Below are positions 1 through 8,034 of a DNA stretch of 59,016 nt, piece after piece. The number at the start of each line of letters is the position of its first letter. Position 1 is the first letter of the stretch. The translations under genes and the position numbers were made by a program. Below the pieces are notes generated by a model. It searched no databases. It was given only the letters and a program-made list of their open reading frames with translations, and was not told where the DNA came from. Origin of the DNA: Porcipelethomonas sp964621265 (GTDB lineage Bacteria; Bacillota; Clostridia; Oscillospirales; Ruminococcaceae); the NCBI GenBank assembly GCA_964621265.1, contig CAZULQ010000010.1, positions 1-59,016 on the forward strand, written 5' to 3'.

Positions 1-49
1 ATTTTTTATTTTTAATTATCTCATTTTTCAGATTCATTGTCAATACACA

Positions 50-80
50 AAAAATCCATCGGATAAACCGATGGATTTTT
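50..80 (-). terminator. Rho-independent terminator of the GH9-CBM3c-dockerin gene
   Basis: Thirteen-base perfect arms at 50-62 and 68-80 enclose a 5-base loop. On the minus strand the stem ends in a T-run. It lies just past the stop codon of the cellulase. Confidence 0.85.
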
Positions 81-84
81 AATT

Positions 85-2757
85 TTATGCTTGTGGACCA
101 AGTTCTGAATATTTGATAATCATACCAACGTAATTCATGATAAGTGTACTGTCAGTTGAATCTATGTAATCATCGAAATTACAGTTTGCATTTATAATTC
201 CCTGTTCTGTCAGTGCATTATCCTTTGTGTTGAGCAGATACATGTTGAGATTTACAATATCCGCAACGTCAACAGCACCATCAGTATTTACATCGCCCCA
301 GTTTGCATCTGCAATAGCGTCAGGGTCAGTATTTATAGTAACCTTTTCAGACGGTTCTGTTGTTTCCGCTTCTGATGGCTCAGTTGGTTCTTCAGTTGTT
401 GGTTCAGTTGGCTCAGAAGGTTCGGTAGGTTCAGCAGTACCGCCCTCAGGCTCCTTACCCCATACAAGCTCATCGTCTACATATACAGGGATAAGCTCTG
501 TCAGAAGAAGTGTATCTTCACTGATTTCAAGTCCTTCACGGCTGTAGTCGTCTGTCGGATCCCAGTTTGTTTCAAAGTTTTCGTCCATTTCCGCAATAAG
601 ACCGAAATGGAAAACTCTCGTTCCATAGAACTCGCAGTCTTTCCAGCTTATTTCAACGTAATATGTTCCGTTGTCATCCCATTTTACAGGATCAGAAATT
701 GTAGCAAATGTTATACCATTTGTATTTGCATTTTCCTGGTCATAGTAAATCTCAACAGTAAGGTCGTCAATATCCTGACCTACTGCATAAAGCTCGTTAA
801 TATTGAAATAGTAGCGACACTTAATGTTATCAACATACTTCGGTGGAAGGAATGTGTCATTATAAATCTTTACTTCAACCTGTGAACGTGCCTCATTTTC
901 CTGTACAACTCTTGCTTCGATGTAGTACTCGCGAATTTCATCCTTCATTTCTGTCTCAGGAATCGGCAGATTAGGATCAATTTCGTGTCCTGCCTCTTTT
1001 CCGTAATACTCATAAAGTCCTGCACACGCTCCGACAAAGCCTGCGTTATAGTCAACCGCAACTTCGTTATAGATGTAGTCATTTGTATCATCTACATGGA
1101 AGTCATCAGAGTCAGGACCGCCAACGAGCGCACCCCAGAGAACGTGAACCTGGTCAACAGGGTCAAGTGCTGAGAGAGTTTTTGAACCGTGTGATGCACG
1201 GTGATGTGGGTGGCATGCGCCATTTTCGAGGTCATAGCCTACAATATATGCTCTGCCCATAGGGTTGTCACCCATGATGTACTGCATCTGCTTTGCTGAC
1301 CAGTCAGCAAATGTGAAGTCGTTTGTTTCCTTTGCGTATACAAGTGCACAAAGCTGTGCGGCTGTATCATAACGTGCTGAGCCGTATTCGTTAAGCATTG
1401 AAAAACCGGCAGGAGTCTTGGCAAGCCAAGCACCGTCCTCTGTAGGAAGATCAGCAATTTCTTCAGCTGTTATGGATGTATTCCATACCTGGTCATCCAT
1501 ACCAAAATCCTTATGGGCTGTAACGGCAGGAGGAATGCCTGTCGCTGCAGCAGCGTCAGCTTCACTCATACCTGACCAGTATTCAAGGTTCCAGCGGAAG
1601 ATGTACCAGTCACGGGATGTATTTGTGATAGGTGCAAGCTTTGCAAAAACACCGCCCCATACTGTATCCCAGCAGTGAACCCAGATGTTCTGCCAGCAGT
1701 TACCTGTGTCTGTCATGATTCTCTTGAAATAACCTGTGTAAGGGTGTGCGCCCATATCACCTGTTACTGTTTCATCAACAGCAATAATATCTTCGATGTA
1801 ATCATAGTTTCCTGTACATTCATAAAGCCACACAGCTGCCCATGCAAGCTCGTCATAGTCATAGCTTGAAGTATAGAAACCGCCGTCATAACCAAGGCTT
1901 GTTACTGTTGTTGTGCCCTCAACCTCTGAGTGAGTCTTAACAGCAAAGTCATAAAGCTTGATTGCGGCATTAAGTGACTCTTCAGCGTATTCAGGCTCTG
2001 TGTCCTTAAAGTTTAAGTAGTTTACAGCAAGTGAGGCTGAAACTCCTGCACACATATCTGAAGCAGGTGTCTCCTCTGTTGCAAAGTAAGCAGGTCTTGC
2101 AAAGTCGAGAAGATTTTCATTCTGAAGCTCAGGAGCAATCCAGTAGTTATGGTCAATATTACCCTCGCCTACCTGATAGCAGAACGCAAGAACGTCACCG
2201 TTTTCATCGTAGTAAAGACACTTTAAGTAGTAATCATTCATCCAGTGCAGGATATCTTCAATATGCCACTGAACTCCCGCATCGATGTATGCATCACGGA
2301 ATTCGTAGTAGCCCCAGCCAACTGTTGAAGCAGCGTAGCTTCCAGGGAGACAGAATTTTACATGGTCACCTGCGTCGTGAACGCCGCCGGCAAGGTCCAT
2401 TGTGCCATCACCGTCCGGGTCAAGGATATCACGATGCTCGTCGATAAAATCCTGTGAGAGATTCGTGCCCTTAAAGTCTTCACCCATTGGTTTCAGCGGT
2501 ATTGCAGCATCCTCGACATGACAGTCACCTCTCCAATCGAGATTTCCGCCCTCAATTCCATAACCGCATTTGTTTGCGTCATAGAAATACATTGAAAGCT
2601 GGAGTGCTTTCGCAAAGTTCACATCAACTTCCGATTGTGTGGAATCGACTGCAGTTTCCTCATCAGCCGACGAAACAAGCAGAGATGCGGAAGAAACCAT
2701 TACCGCAGCTGAGACAGCAGCTGAAAGAAAACGTTTAAAAAAGTTTTTCTTCTTCAT
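85..2757 (-). CDS. Cellulosomal endoglucanase: GH9, CBM3c, dockerin
   Basis: Secreted 890-residue cellulase predicted to cleave beta-1,4-glucan and to dock onto a cellulosome scaffoldin. Residues 1-31 form a signal peptide (basic start, Ala/Val-rich core). The GH9 domain spans about 45-590: HDAGDHVKF supplies the paired aspartates (Asp128, Asp131), CHPHHR near 515 is the GH9 histidine signature, and NEVAVDY holds the probable acid Glu565. About 608-765 resembles a CBM3c module, which in the family feeds single chains to the catalytic cleft and gives processivity. A Pro/Thr/Glu-rich linker (about 775-820) leads to a type I-like dockerin (about 826-886) with two calcium loops, DVNTDGAVD and NCNFDDYID. 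The gene is monocistronic, with its own promoter and terminator. Domain calls are from motif recognition and CBM3c is the least certain. Confidence 0.93.
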   Translation of the reverse strand: MKKKNFFKRFLSAAVSAAVMVSSASLLVSSADEETAVDSTQSEVDVNFAKALQLSMYFYDANKCGYGIEGGNLDWRGDCHVEDAAIPLKPMGEDFKGTNLSQDFIDEHRDILDPDGDGTMDLAGGVHDAGDHVKFCLPGSYAASTVGWGYYEFRDAYIDAGVQWHIEDILHWMNDYYLKCLYYDENGDVLAFCYQVGEGNIDHNYWIAPELQNENLLDFARPAYFATEETPASDMCAGVSASLAVNYLNFKDTEPEYAEESLNAAIKLYDFAVKTHSEVEGTTTVTSLGYDGGFYTSSYDYDELAWAAVWLYECTGNYDYIEDIIAVDETVTGDMGAHPYTGYFKRIMTDTGNCWQNIWVHCWDTVWGGVFAKLAPITNTSRDWYIFRWNLEYWSGMSEADAAAATGIPPAVTAHKDFGMDDQVWNTSITAEEIADLPTEDGAWLAKTPAGFSMLNEYGSARYDTAAQLCALVYAKETNDFTFADWSAKQMQYIMGDNPMGRAYIVGYDLENGACHPHHRASHGSKTLSALDPVDQVHVLWGALVGGPDSDDFHVDDTNDYIYNEVAVDYNAGFVGACAGLYEYYGKEAGHEIDPNLPIPETEMKDEIREYYIEARVVQENEARSQVEVKIYNDTFLPPKYVDNIKCRYYFNINELYAVGQDIDDLTVEIYYDQENANTNGITFATISDPVKWDDNGTYYVEISWKDCEFYGTRVFHFGLIAEMDENFETNWDPTDDYSREGLEISEDTLLLTELIPVYVDDELVWGKEPEGGTAEPTEPSEPTEPTTEEPTEPSEAETTEPSEKVTINTDPDAIADANWGDVNTDGAVDVADIVNLNMYLLNTKDNALTEQGIINANCNFDDYIDSTDSTLIMNYVGMIIKYSELGPQA

Positions 2758-2776
2758 TAATTTTAACCCCTTTCGT

Positions 2777-2801
2777 GTAATAAATGTAAATTATTTATTA
2801 C
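2777..2801 (-). repeat. Inverted repeat in the cellulase 5' leader
   Basis: GTAATAAAT (2777-2785) and ATTTATTAC (2793-2801) are perfect 9-base arms around a 7-base loop. They sit at the inferred 5' end of the cellulase transcript, so this could be a stabilising RNA hairpin or a second protein site. Confidence 0.55.
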
Positions 2802-2808
2802 GTGAATA

Positions 2809-2837
2809 ATTTTATCACATTAGCCATTAAATGTAAA
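2809..2837 (-). promoter_or_regulatory. Sigma-A-type promoter of the GH9-CBM3c-dockerin gene
   Basis: Read on the minus strand, -35 is TTTACA (2837-2832) and -10 is TAAAAT (2814-2809) with a 17-base spacer. This predicts a leader of roughly 45 bases. Confidence 0.6.
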
Positions 2838-2847
2838 TACTAATGTG
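2816..2847. promoter_or_regulatory. Palindromic candidate operator over the cellulase promoter
   Basis: CACATTAG (2816-2823) and CTAATGTG (2840-2847) are perfect inverted arms 16 bases apart. They bracket the -35 hexamer and part of the spacer of the cellulase promoter, a position typical of a repressor site. The cognate regulator is unknown. Confidence 0.45.
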
Positions 2848-3017
2848 TTTTTTTGTTAATCCTGCACATCAAAGAGACGTCCGAGATAGTAACAATTAAC
2901 AAATAGTTTTCAAAAAATGACCGCTTTGATACATTTTCAACAATTCCGATAACGTTTAAGCGTCGCTGTTTTCGGAAAAATCCATGTGTTTACGGACATT
3001 TTACTGTATTTTATTGC

Positions 3018-3046
3018 TTGACCGAAAGTGAAATTTATGATAAAAT
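3018..3046 (+). promoter_or_regulatory. Promoter of the acyl/condensation operon
   Basis: TTGACC (3018-3023), 17-base spacer, TAAAAT (3041-3046). It is positioned about 50 bases upstream of the alpha/beta hydrolase start and is the only strong promoter I find before the five-gene run. Confidence 0.7.
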
Positions 3047-3094
3047 AATAACAAATAATTCCCAAAGGAATTCATAAAGGAAAGGTATAGTTTT

Positions 3095-4057
3095 ATGAAC
3101 ACATTACTTACAGTTTCGGCTATTGCCGGAGGTATTATTGCTGCGTGTGCAGCCGGTTCTTTTTTTGGCGCCAAGACACTGTTTAATCGTGTCATTCCAA
3201 GACAGGATGAACTTAAGGTTGACCTTGACGAAATGGCTGATATGGCAAAGTGGGAGGAGTACAAGAAAATCATTACTCCTAACAAGGAATGGCTCATGCA
3301 GCGTGAAATGGAACATATCACAATAAAATCAAGAGATAATCTTACACTTCATGGTGATTATTTTAAGGCTGACAGTGAGTCTGACACAATTGCAATTGCT
3401 TTTCACGGATATACAGGCTGCGGTCTCAAGGACTGTGCTTCAATTTCTACATATTTCCTGAAAAAAGGAATCGACTGTCTTGTTGTTGATAACCGTTCAC
3501 ACGGACAGAGTGAAGGTCAGTATATTGGTTTCGGTATACTTGACAGATTTGACTGTCTTTCATGGATAAACTACGTTAATGAACGTTTTAGCGGAAACAA
3601 GAAAATCGTTCTTTACGGTGTTTCAATGGGTGGTGCTACTGTTCTCATGACAGCCGGCTTTAAGGAACTCCCTGATAATGTAAAAGCTATTGTTGCCGAC
3701 TGTGCATTCACATCGCCATATGATGTCTTCTCTCACATCATGAAAAGAGATTATCATACTCCGGAATTCCCTGTAATGAACATAAATAACGTTTTCTGTC
3801 GTAAAAAAGCAGGCTATGGCTTCAAGGATTACTCAACTCTTGACGCTGTTAAAGTAACAAAGTGTCCTATTCTGTTTATTCATGGTAAGGATGATGATTT
3901 TGTTCCGACATGGATGAGTGAAAAGAACTATGAAGTATGTAATTCACCAAAGGAACTTCTTATAGTTGAAAATGCAGCCCATGCAGCAAGCTATTATCAG
4001 GATACTGCTGCTTATGAAGATAAGGTAAACAAATTCTTGGAAAAATATGTTTTCTGA
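3095..4057 (+). CDS. Alpha/beta hydrolase with N-terminal membrane anchor
   Basis: A 320-residue serine hydrolase. Residues 1-30 form one hydrophobic segment, so it is probably membrane-anchored. The fold is shown by the oxyanion region FHGYTG (about 103-108), the nucleophile elbow GVSMGG with Ser177, an acidic residue in GKDDDF (about 264-269) and His296 in AAHAAS. Family members are esterases, lipases or thioesterases; the substrate here is not deducible. It opens the operon, with a ribosome site AAAGGAAAGG upstream, and is followed 18 bases later by a condensation-type acyltransferase. A role in releasing or remodelling an acyl product, or as a thioesterase for the downstream ACP, is inferred from that context. 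Confidence 0.85.
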   Translation: MNTLLTVSAIAGGIIAACAAGSFFGAKTLFNRVIPRQDELKVDLDEMADMAKWEEYKKIITPNKEWLMQREMEHITIKSRDNLTLHGDYFKADSESDTIAIAFHGYTGCGLKDCASISTYFLKKGIDCLVVDNRSHGQSEGQYIGFGILDRFDCLSWINYVNERFSGNKKIVLYGVSMGGATVLMTAGFKELPDNVKAIVADCAFTSPYDVFSHIMKRDYHTPEFPVMNINNVFCRKKAGYGFKDYSTLDAVKVTKCPILFIHGKDDDFVPTWMSEKNYEVCNSPKELLIVENAAHAASYYQDTAAYEDKVNKFLEKYVF

Positions 4058-4075
4058 TTATTGAGGAGATAAAAT

Positions 4076-5485
4076 ATGAAAGAATTTATTATTAACGGCT
4101 CACCAATGAAGTGTTATCCGCTGACTGCAGCTCAGAGACTTCACAACTACACAATCAAATACTGTCCGAAGCATCAGGTGCTTTGTATCGGTACAGGTCT
4201 TTATGTACAGCAGGATATTGATTTTGGAGTACTTAAGGAGGCAATCTATGAAGCCTGTGCCAGAATGGATTCAATGAGACTCAGATTTATTGAAGATGAA
4301 GATGGTACAGTTTATCAGTATGTTGTGCCGTTTGATGAAAGAGATATTCCGTTCATCGACTTTTCAAATGACAGTGAGGAACACGCTCACAATGAAATGA
4401 GAAAGTGGACTGAACAGCCTTTCAAGCGTTATAACTCACCTATGAGCAGAGTTGTTATGATAAAGCTTCCGAATGGTTACAACGGAATTTACCTTAAGGT
4501 TGACCACATGACAATGGACTCAAGCTCAATTATTGCATTCAACCGTGATGTACTTGAAATATACTGTGCCAAAAAATATGGCACTCCTATGCCTAAGCCT
4601 ATGCAGTCATACTTAAAGGCTGTTGAAAAGGATTTGGCATACGAGGCAAATTCTCCTGCACGTCAGAAGGACGCAGAATTCTGGAAGGAACAGATTGAAG
4701 GCGATGAGCCGATGTATACTGATTTCACAGGTATGGGCAGACTTCTCACACAGAGAAGAGAAAGCGGAAATCCTGACCTCAGAAGCGCTGTTATCACTTC
4801 AAACACACTCGATGCATCAATTTCTGTTTATCATCTTGAAGCTGACCCATCAGAACAGCTTATGAATTTCTGTAACGAAAACCAGGTTCCTATGGCAAGT
4901 CTGCTTCTTATGGGACTTCGTACAGTACTTTCAAAATTCAATGATGATGAAAAGGACGTTTCAATCAAGAGCTGTATCGCAAGAAGAGGTACACTCCTTG
5001 AAAAGCGTTCAGGCGGTACAAGAATTCACTTCTTCCCTCTTCGTACTATCATTGAACCTGAAACTACATTTATTGATGCACTTCGTATAATTCAGGCTGA
5101 ACAGAACAAGCTCTTCCGTCACGCAAACTATGACCCGATTGAAGTCACAATCGACAGAGCAAAGTTCAGAAAGTTTGCACCTGGTGCAAGCTATGAAAGT
5201 ATCAACCTTACATATCAGCCTCTTACAATGAAGCAGAAGGACGCTGAGCTTCCTGACATTGACTATAAGAGCTACTGGTATTCAAACGGTGTTGCGGCTT
5301 CTCCGCTTTATCTTACTGTTATGCACCGTACTGAAGATAATGGTCTTAACTTCAACTTCGAGTACAAAAAGGACGTTGTTACGGAATCAGAGATGGAATA
5401 TCTTTATTACTATCTTTGCCGTGTGCTTTTCAGAGGTATTGAAGACAAGAACAGAACAGTCGGCGAAATTCTCGAAATGATTTAA
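4076..5485 (+). CDS. Condensation-domain-like acyltransferase
   Basis: A 469-residue stand-alone protein related to NRPS condensation domains and PapA-type acyltransferases. The catalytic motif HHxxxDG appears as DHMTMDS (about residue 143-149): the second His and the Asp are kept, the first His and the Gly are replaced. The family transfers an acyl or aminoacyl group from a carrier-protein thioester to an amine or alcohol. With an ACP gene 78 bases downstream and an acyl ligase after it, this is the likely transfer step of the operon. The N-terminal SPMKCYPLTAAQ resembles the start of condensation domains. No adenylation, carrier or thioesterase domain is fused. Substrates are unknown. Confidence 0.8.
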   Translation: MKEFIINGSPMKCYPLTAAQRLHNYTIKYCPKHQVLCIGTGLYVQQDIDFGVLKEAIYEACARMDSMRLRFIEDEDGTVYQYVVPFDERDIPFIDFSNDSEEHAHNEMRKWTEQPFKRYNSPMSRVVMIKLPNGYNGIYLKVDHMTMDSSSIIAFNRDVLEIYCAKKYGTPMPKPMQSYLKAVEKDLAYEANSPARQKDAEFWKEQIEGDEPMYTDFTGMGRLLTQRRESGNPDLRSAVITSNTLDASISVYHLEADPSEQLMNFCNENQVPMASLLLMGLRTVLSKFNDDEKDVSIKSCIARRGTLLEKRSGGTRIHFFPLRTIIEPETTFIDALRIIQAEQNKLFRHANYDPIEVTIDRAKFRKFAPGASYESINLTYQPLTMKQKDAELPDIDYKSYWYSNGVAASPLYLTVMHRTEDNGLNFNFEYKKDVVTESEMEYLYYYLCRVLFRGIEDKNRTVGEILEMI

Positions 5486-5563
5486 AATATACACAGGAAT
5501 GTCTGAAAGCCGCTTCGGATATTTCATACATACAATTCAAATGCGGCAGAATGGAGATTTATT

Positions 5564-5791
5564 ATGTTAGATCAGTTTAAGGAAATCATCTGTAATTATG
5601 TTGATGTAGACGCAGACAGCATTACAGAAAACTCAAGATTTATTGAAGATCTCGGAATGAACTCATACGACTTTATGTGTTTACTTGGTGAACTTGAACA
5701 GACAATGGATGTTCAGGTTGACGAACAGGAAGTTGTTAAGCTTTCAACTGTCGGTGAAGCAATCAAGTATGTTGAATCACTTCAGGGCTGA
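5564..5791 (+). CDS. Acyl carrier protein (stand-alone)
   Basis: A 75-residue acidic helical protein of normal ACP length. LGMNSYDF contains Ser34, the expected 4'-phosphopantetheine attachment site (NSY instead of the usual DSL). It sits between the condensation-type acyltransferase and an AMP-forming ligase, so it probably carries the activated acyl chain for the cluster rather than serving bulk fatty acid synthesis. The ribosome site GGAG precedes ATG 5564 closely. No phosphopantetheinyl transferase gene is present in this window, so a housekeeping enzyme must modify it. Confidence 0.88.
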   Translation: MLDQFKEIICNYVDVDADSITENSRFIEDLGMNSYDFMCLLGELEQTMDVQVDEQEVVKLSTVGEAIKYVESLQG

Positions 5792-5809
5792 TTGGAAAGG
5801 AATACATAA

Positions 5810-7360
5810 ATGAACAGAGATACAATCAAAACACTCCTTGACCTTATCACAAGATCATCTGAATTATACGGAGACAAAGTCTTTTTAAAGGAAAAGGACG
5901 GAAAGGATATTTCTGAAAAATCCTTTAATCAGTTTTATAATGACAGCATGAAAATGGCTGAATTTGTTAAGGAAACAGCTAATAGTGAAAAAGTACATGC
6001 GGCTGTAATCGGACTTACAAGCTATAACTATCTTGTATGCTATTTCGGTACTGTTTCAAGCGGTAATGTAATTGTTCCGCTCGACGCTCAGCTTTCATGT
6101 GAGGATATCTGTGACCATATCACAAGAGCTGATGTTACTGCATTTTTCTATGATGCAAGATACAGCAAGATGATTCCTGAAATCAAGAAGGCTTGTCCTC
6201 AGGTAAAAACATATGTAGCTATGCAGGAATGTGAAGATGCTGACAATACACTTTCTGCTATACTTGAAAAGTATGAAGCGAAAAAGCAGGAATCTCTGAC
6301 TTCTGATACGCTCGCTGCTATTGTTTACACATCAGGTACAACAGGACTCAGCAAGGGTGTTATGCTTACTCACGGAAATCTCATTGACAATACAATGTGT
6401 CAGGATAATGAGAGCTGTCCTGAGGATACAATCCTTACAGTACTCCCTATTCACCATATTTATTGCTTTACATGTGATATTTTATGCAGTATCAGATATG
6501 GTGCGACACTTTGTGTAAATGATTCACTTATGCGTATCACAATGAACCTCCAGCTTTTCAAGCCGACAATTATTCTTCTTGTTCCGATGATTGCTGAGAC
6601 AATCTGTAAGCAGATTAAGAATGCCGCAAAAGCAAAGAATCTTCCTGCTGCTGCAGTTGCGCAGTCAGTTTTCGGCGGAAGACTGAAGGGCATTTTCAGC
6701 GGTGGCGCATATTTGGCACCTGAAATCGTTGCTGAATACAAGAGTTTTGGTATTCCGATTAGTCAGGGATATGGTATGACTGAATGTTCACCAAGAATTT
6801 CAACTGCATCATTTGATGTTGAGAATATCGGTGACGTTGGATATATCGTAAATGGTTGTACTGTAAAAATCGTTGATGGCGAAATTACAGTTAAGAGCCC
6901 GTCTGTAATGCAGGGATATTACAAGAATCCTGAAGCTACTGCAGAAGCACTCACAGAAGATGGCTGGCTCAGAACAGGTGACCTGGGTTATGTTGATGAC
7001 CAGAACAGAGTGTTTATCACAGGAAGAAAGAAAAATCTTATTATTTTAAGCAATGGTGAAAACGTTTCTCCTGAAGAACTTGAAAACAAGTTTGTTACAA
7101 TTGACATTGTAAGTGAAATCATTGTTTATGCGGAAGAAGGCTTTGTTACAGCTGAGATATTCCCTAACCCTGACATGACAGCAGATATGTCAAGAGATGA
7201 AGTTATTGCCGCTATTAACGAAGAAATCAAGAAGGTTAATGCAACACTTTCTTCTTCAAAGACTATCCGCAGACTCAGACTCAGAGAAACAGAGTTTGAC
7301 AAAACACCATCAAAGAAAATCAAAAGAACAATGCAGACAAGCAAGGGTGAACTTGTTTAA
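5810..7360 (+). CDS. AMP-forming acyl-CoA/acyl-ACP ligase
   Basis: A 516-residue ANL-superfamily adenylating enzyme. Visible motifs in order: the P-loop-like YTSGTTGLSKG (about 173-183), GYGMTE (about 321-326), TGDLGYVD (about 391-398) and the C-terminal hinge/catalytic region GRKKNLII with a late Lys (PSKKIK). The length and the 'YYKNPEAT' segment resemble long-chain acyl ligases. Placed 18 bases after a free-standing ACP, it most likely activates a carboxylic acid and loads it on that ACP, as FAAL-type enzymes do. Loading of CoA instead cannot be excluded. Confidence 0.87.
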   Translation: MNRDTIKTLLDLITRSSELYGDKVFLKEKDGKDISEKSFNQFYNDSMKMAEFVKETANSEKVHAAVIGLTSYNYLVCYFGTVSSGNVIVPLDAQLSCEDICDHITRADVTAFFYDARYSKMIPEIKKACPQVKTYVAMQECEDADNTLSAILEKYEAKKQESLTSDTLAAIVYTSGTTGLSKGVMLTHGNLIDNTMCQDNESCPEDTILTVLPIHHIYCFTCDILCSIRYGATLCVNDSLMRITMNLQLFKPTIILLVPMIAETICKQIKNAAKAKNLPAAAVAQSVFGGRLKGIFSGGAYLAPEIVAEYKSFGIPISQGYGMTECSPRISTASFDVENIGDVGYIVNGCTVKIVDGEITVKSPSVMQGYYKNPEATAEALTEDGWLRTGDLGYVDDQNRVFITGRKKNLIILSNGENVSPEELENKFVTIDIVSEIIVYAEEGFVTAEIFPNPDMTADMSRDEVIAAINEEIKKVNATLSSSKTIRRLRLRETEFDKTPSKKIKRTMQTSKGELV

Positions 7361-7377
7361 GAAAGGAAATAGAGAAA

Positions 7378-7794
7378 ATGACATATGAGGAAATTTTTGA
7401 AAAATCAAAAGAAATTATAATGCAGTCTGATGTAAGCGGCATTGACGGACATCTCGCTGTTGAGGTTGATATCAGAGGTGAAGGTGAAGGTGCATTCTAT
7501 ATCGAACTTAAGGACCATGAACTTCATGTTGAACCTTATGAATATTACGACAATGATTGTAAGTTTATCATTTCAGGCAAGAACTTCTTCAAGCTGATTG
7601 AAGGCTCTTTAAATCCTGTTCTGGCTTTCACAACAGGTAAACTTAAGGTTGAAGGAAGTATTGAAAAGGCTCTTGAATTCCAGAAGATTTCAGAAGCTGT
7701 AAAGGTTAAGCCTGAAAAGAAGTCTGCTGCTAAAAAATCAGTAACAAAGAAAACAACAGCAAGAAAGACTGCAAAATCCACATCAAAAAAGTAA
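7378..7794 (+). CDS. SCP2 sterol-carrier-domain protein with Lys-rich tail
   Basis: A 138-residue protein. Residues 1-105 match the SCP2 fold: alternating strands, the FIISGKNFFKLIEGSLNP segment and the LKVEGSIEKAL segment. SCP2 domains bind lipids or hydrophobic acyl compounds in a tunnel. Residues about 106-138 form a low-complexity Lys/Ala/Thr/Ser tail, like a histone H1 or Hu-type basic tail, which could contact anionic membrane, cell wall polymer or nucleic acid. It is the last gene of the operon, 17 bases after the ligase, so it probably holds the lipid product or substrate. The tail function is unknown. Confidence 0.8.
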   Translation: MTYEEIFEKSKEIIMQSDVSGIDGHLAVEVDIRGEGEGAFYIELKDHELHVEPYEYYDNDCKFIISGKNFFKLIEGSLNPVLAFTTGKLKVEGSIEKALEFQKISEAVKVKPEKKSAAKKSVTKKTTARKTAKSTSKK

Positions 7795-7804
7795 TATAAG
7801 AATC

Positions 7805-7833
7805 ACAGGGTATGTAATGTACCCTGTTTTTTT
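7805..7833 (+). terminator. Terminator of the acyl/condensation operon
   Basis: ACAGGGTA (7805-7812) and TACCCTGT (7820-7827) with a 7-base loop, followed by a run of T to 7833. Confidence 0.88.
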
Positions 7834-7863
7834 ATAAAAAGTCGTCATAATTTCTGATTTCTC

Positions 7864-7892
7864 TTGACAAATCCTTGATTTTATTTTATAAT
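7864..7892 (+). promoter_or_regulatory. Consensus promoter of the carbohydrate-binding lipoprotein gene
   Basis: TTGACA (7864-7869), 17-base spacer, TATAAT (7887-7892): a full consensus match. It predicts a leader of about 135 bases, in which I recognise no riboswitch. Confidence 0.85.
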
Positions 7893-8034
7893 TTAGATAA
7901 ATAAGCTTGCATGTGACTATATAACAAGTCAACTGCGTATGTTTTAGCCTTAGAAAGATAAAAAAAGATATAAGACAGGAATTAAGAATCATGTTTTATC
8001 CCGCTATAAAATAATAGATAAGAGGATGATAATC

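Larger units (their letters stand above)
2758..3094. other. Divergent intergenic region between cellulase and hydrolase operon
   Basis: This 337-base gap holds no convincing gene. It contains the minus-strand cellulase promoter and palindrome near 2777-2847 and the plus-strand promoter of the acyl operon at 3018-3046. The stretch at about 2860-3010 shows nothing I can name. Confidence 0.6.

Noticed and set aside
227..547. A plus-strand open frame opposite the cellulase linker
   Set aside because: It is the antisense of Thr/Glu/Pro-rich codons. No ribosome site, no protein family, and the opposite strand encodes a clear GH9-dockerin protein.
2848..2854. T-run after the CACATTAG/CTAATGTG palindrome as a plus-strand terminator
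   Set aside because: No plus-strand gene lies upstream, and the palindrome overlaps a good minus-strand promoter, so an operator is the better reading.
5486..5563. GCCGC/GCGGC pairing between the acyltransferase and ACP genes as a terminator
   Set aside because: The arms are short and far apart, and no T-run follows. The genes are probably co-transcribed.
8026..8034. ATG 8026 as start of the beta-helix lipoprotein
   Set aside because: The AGAGG ribosome site touches this ATG. ATG 8035 has normal spacing and gives a proper signal peptide.
7899..8034. Possible riboswitch in the long leader of the lipoprotein gene
   Set aside because: I compared it mentally with c-di-GMP, SAM and purine patterns and found no conserved core, so I do not claim one.
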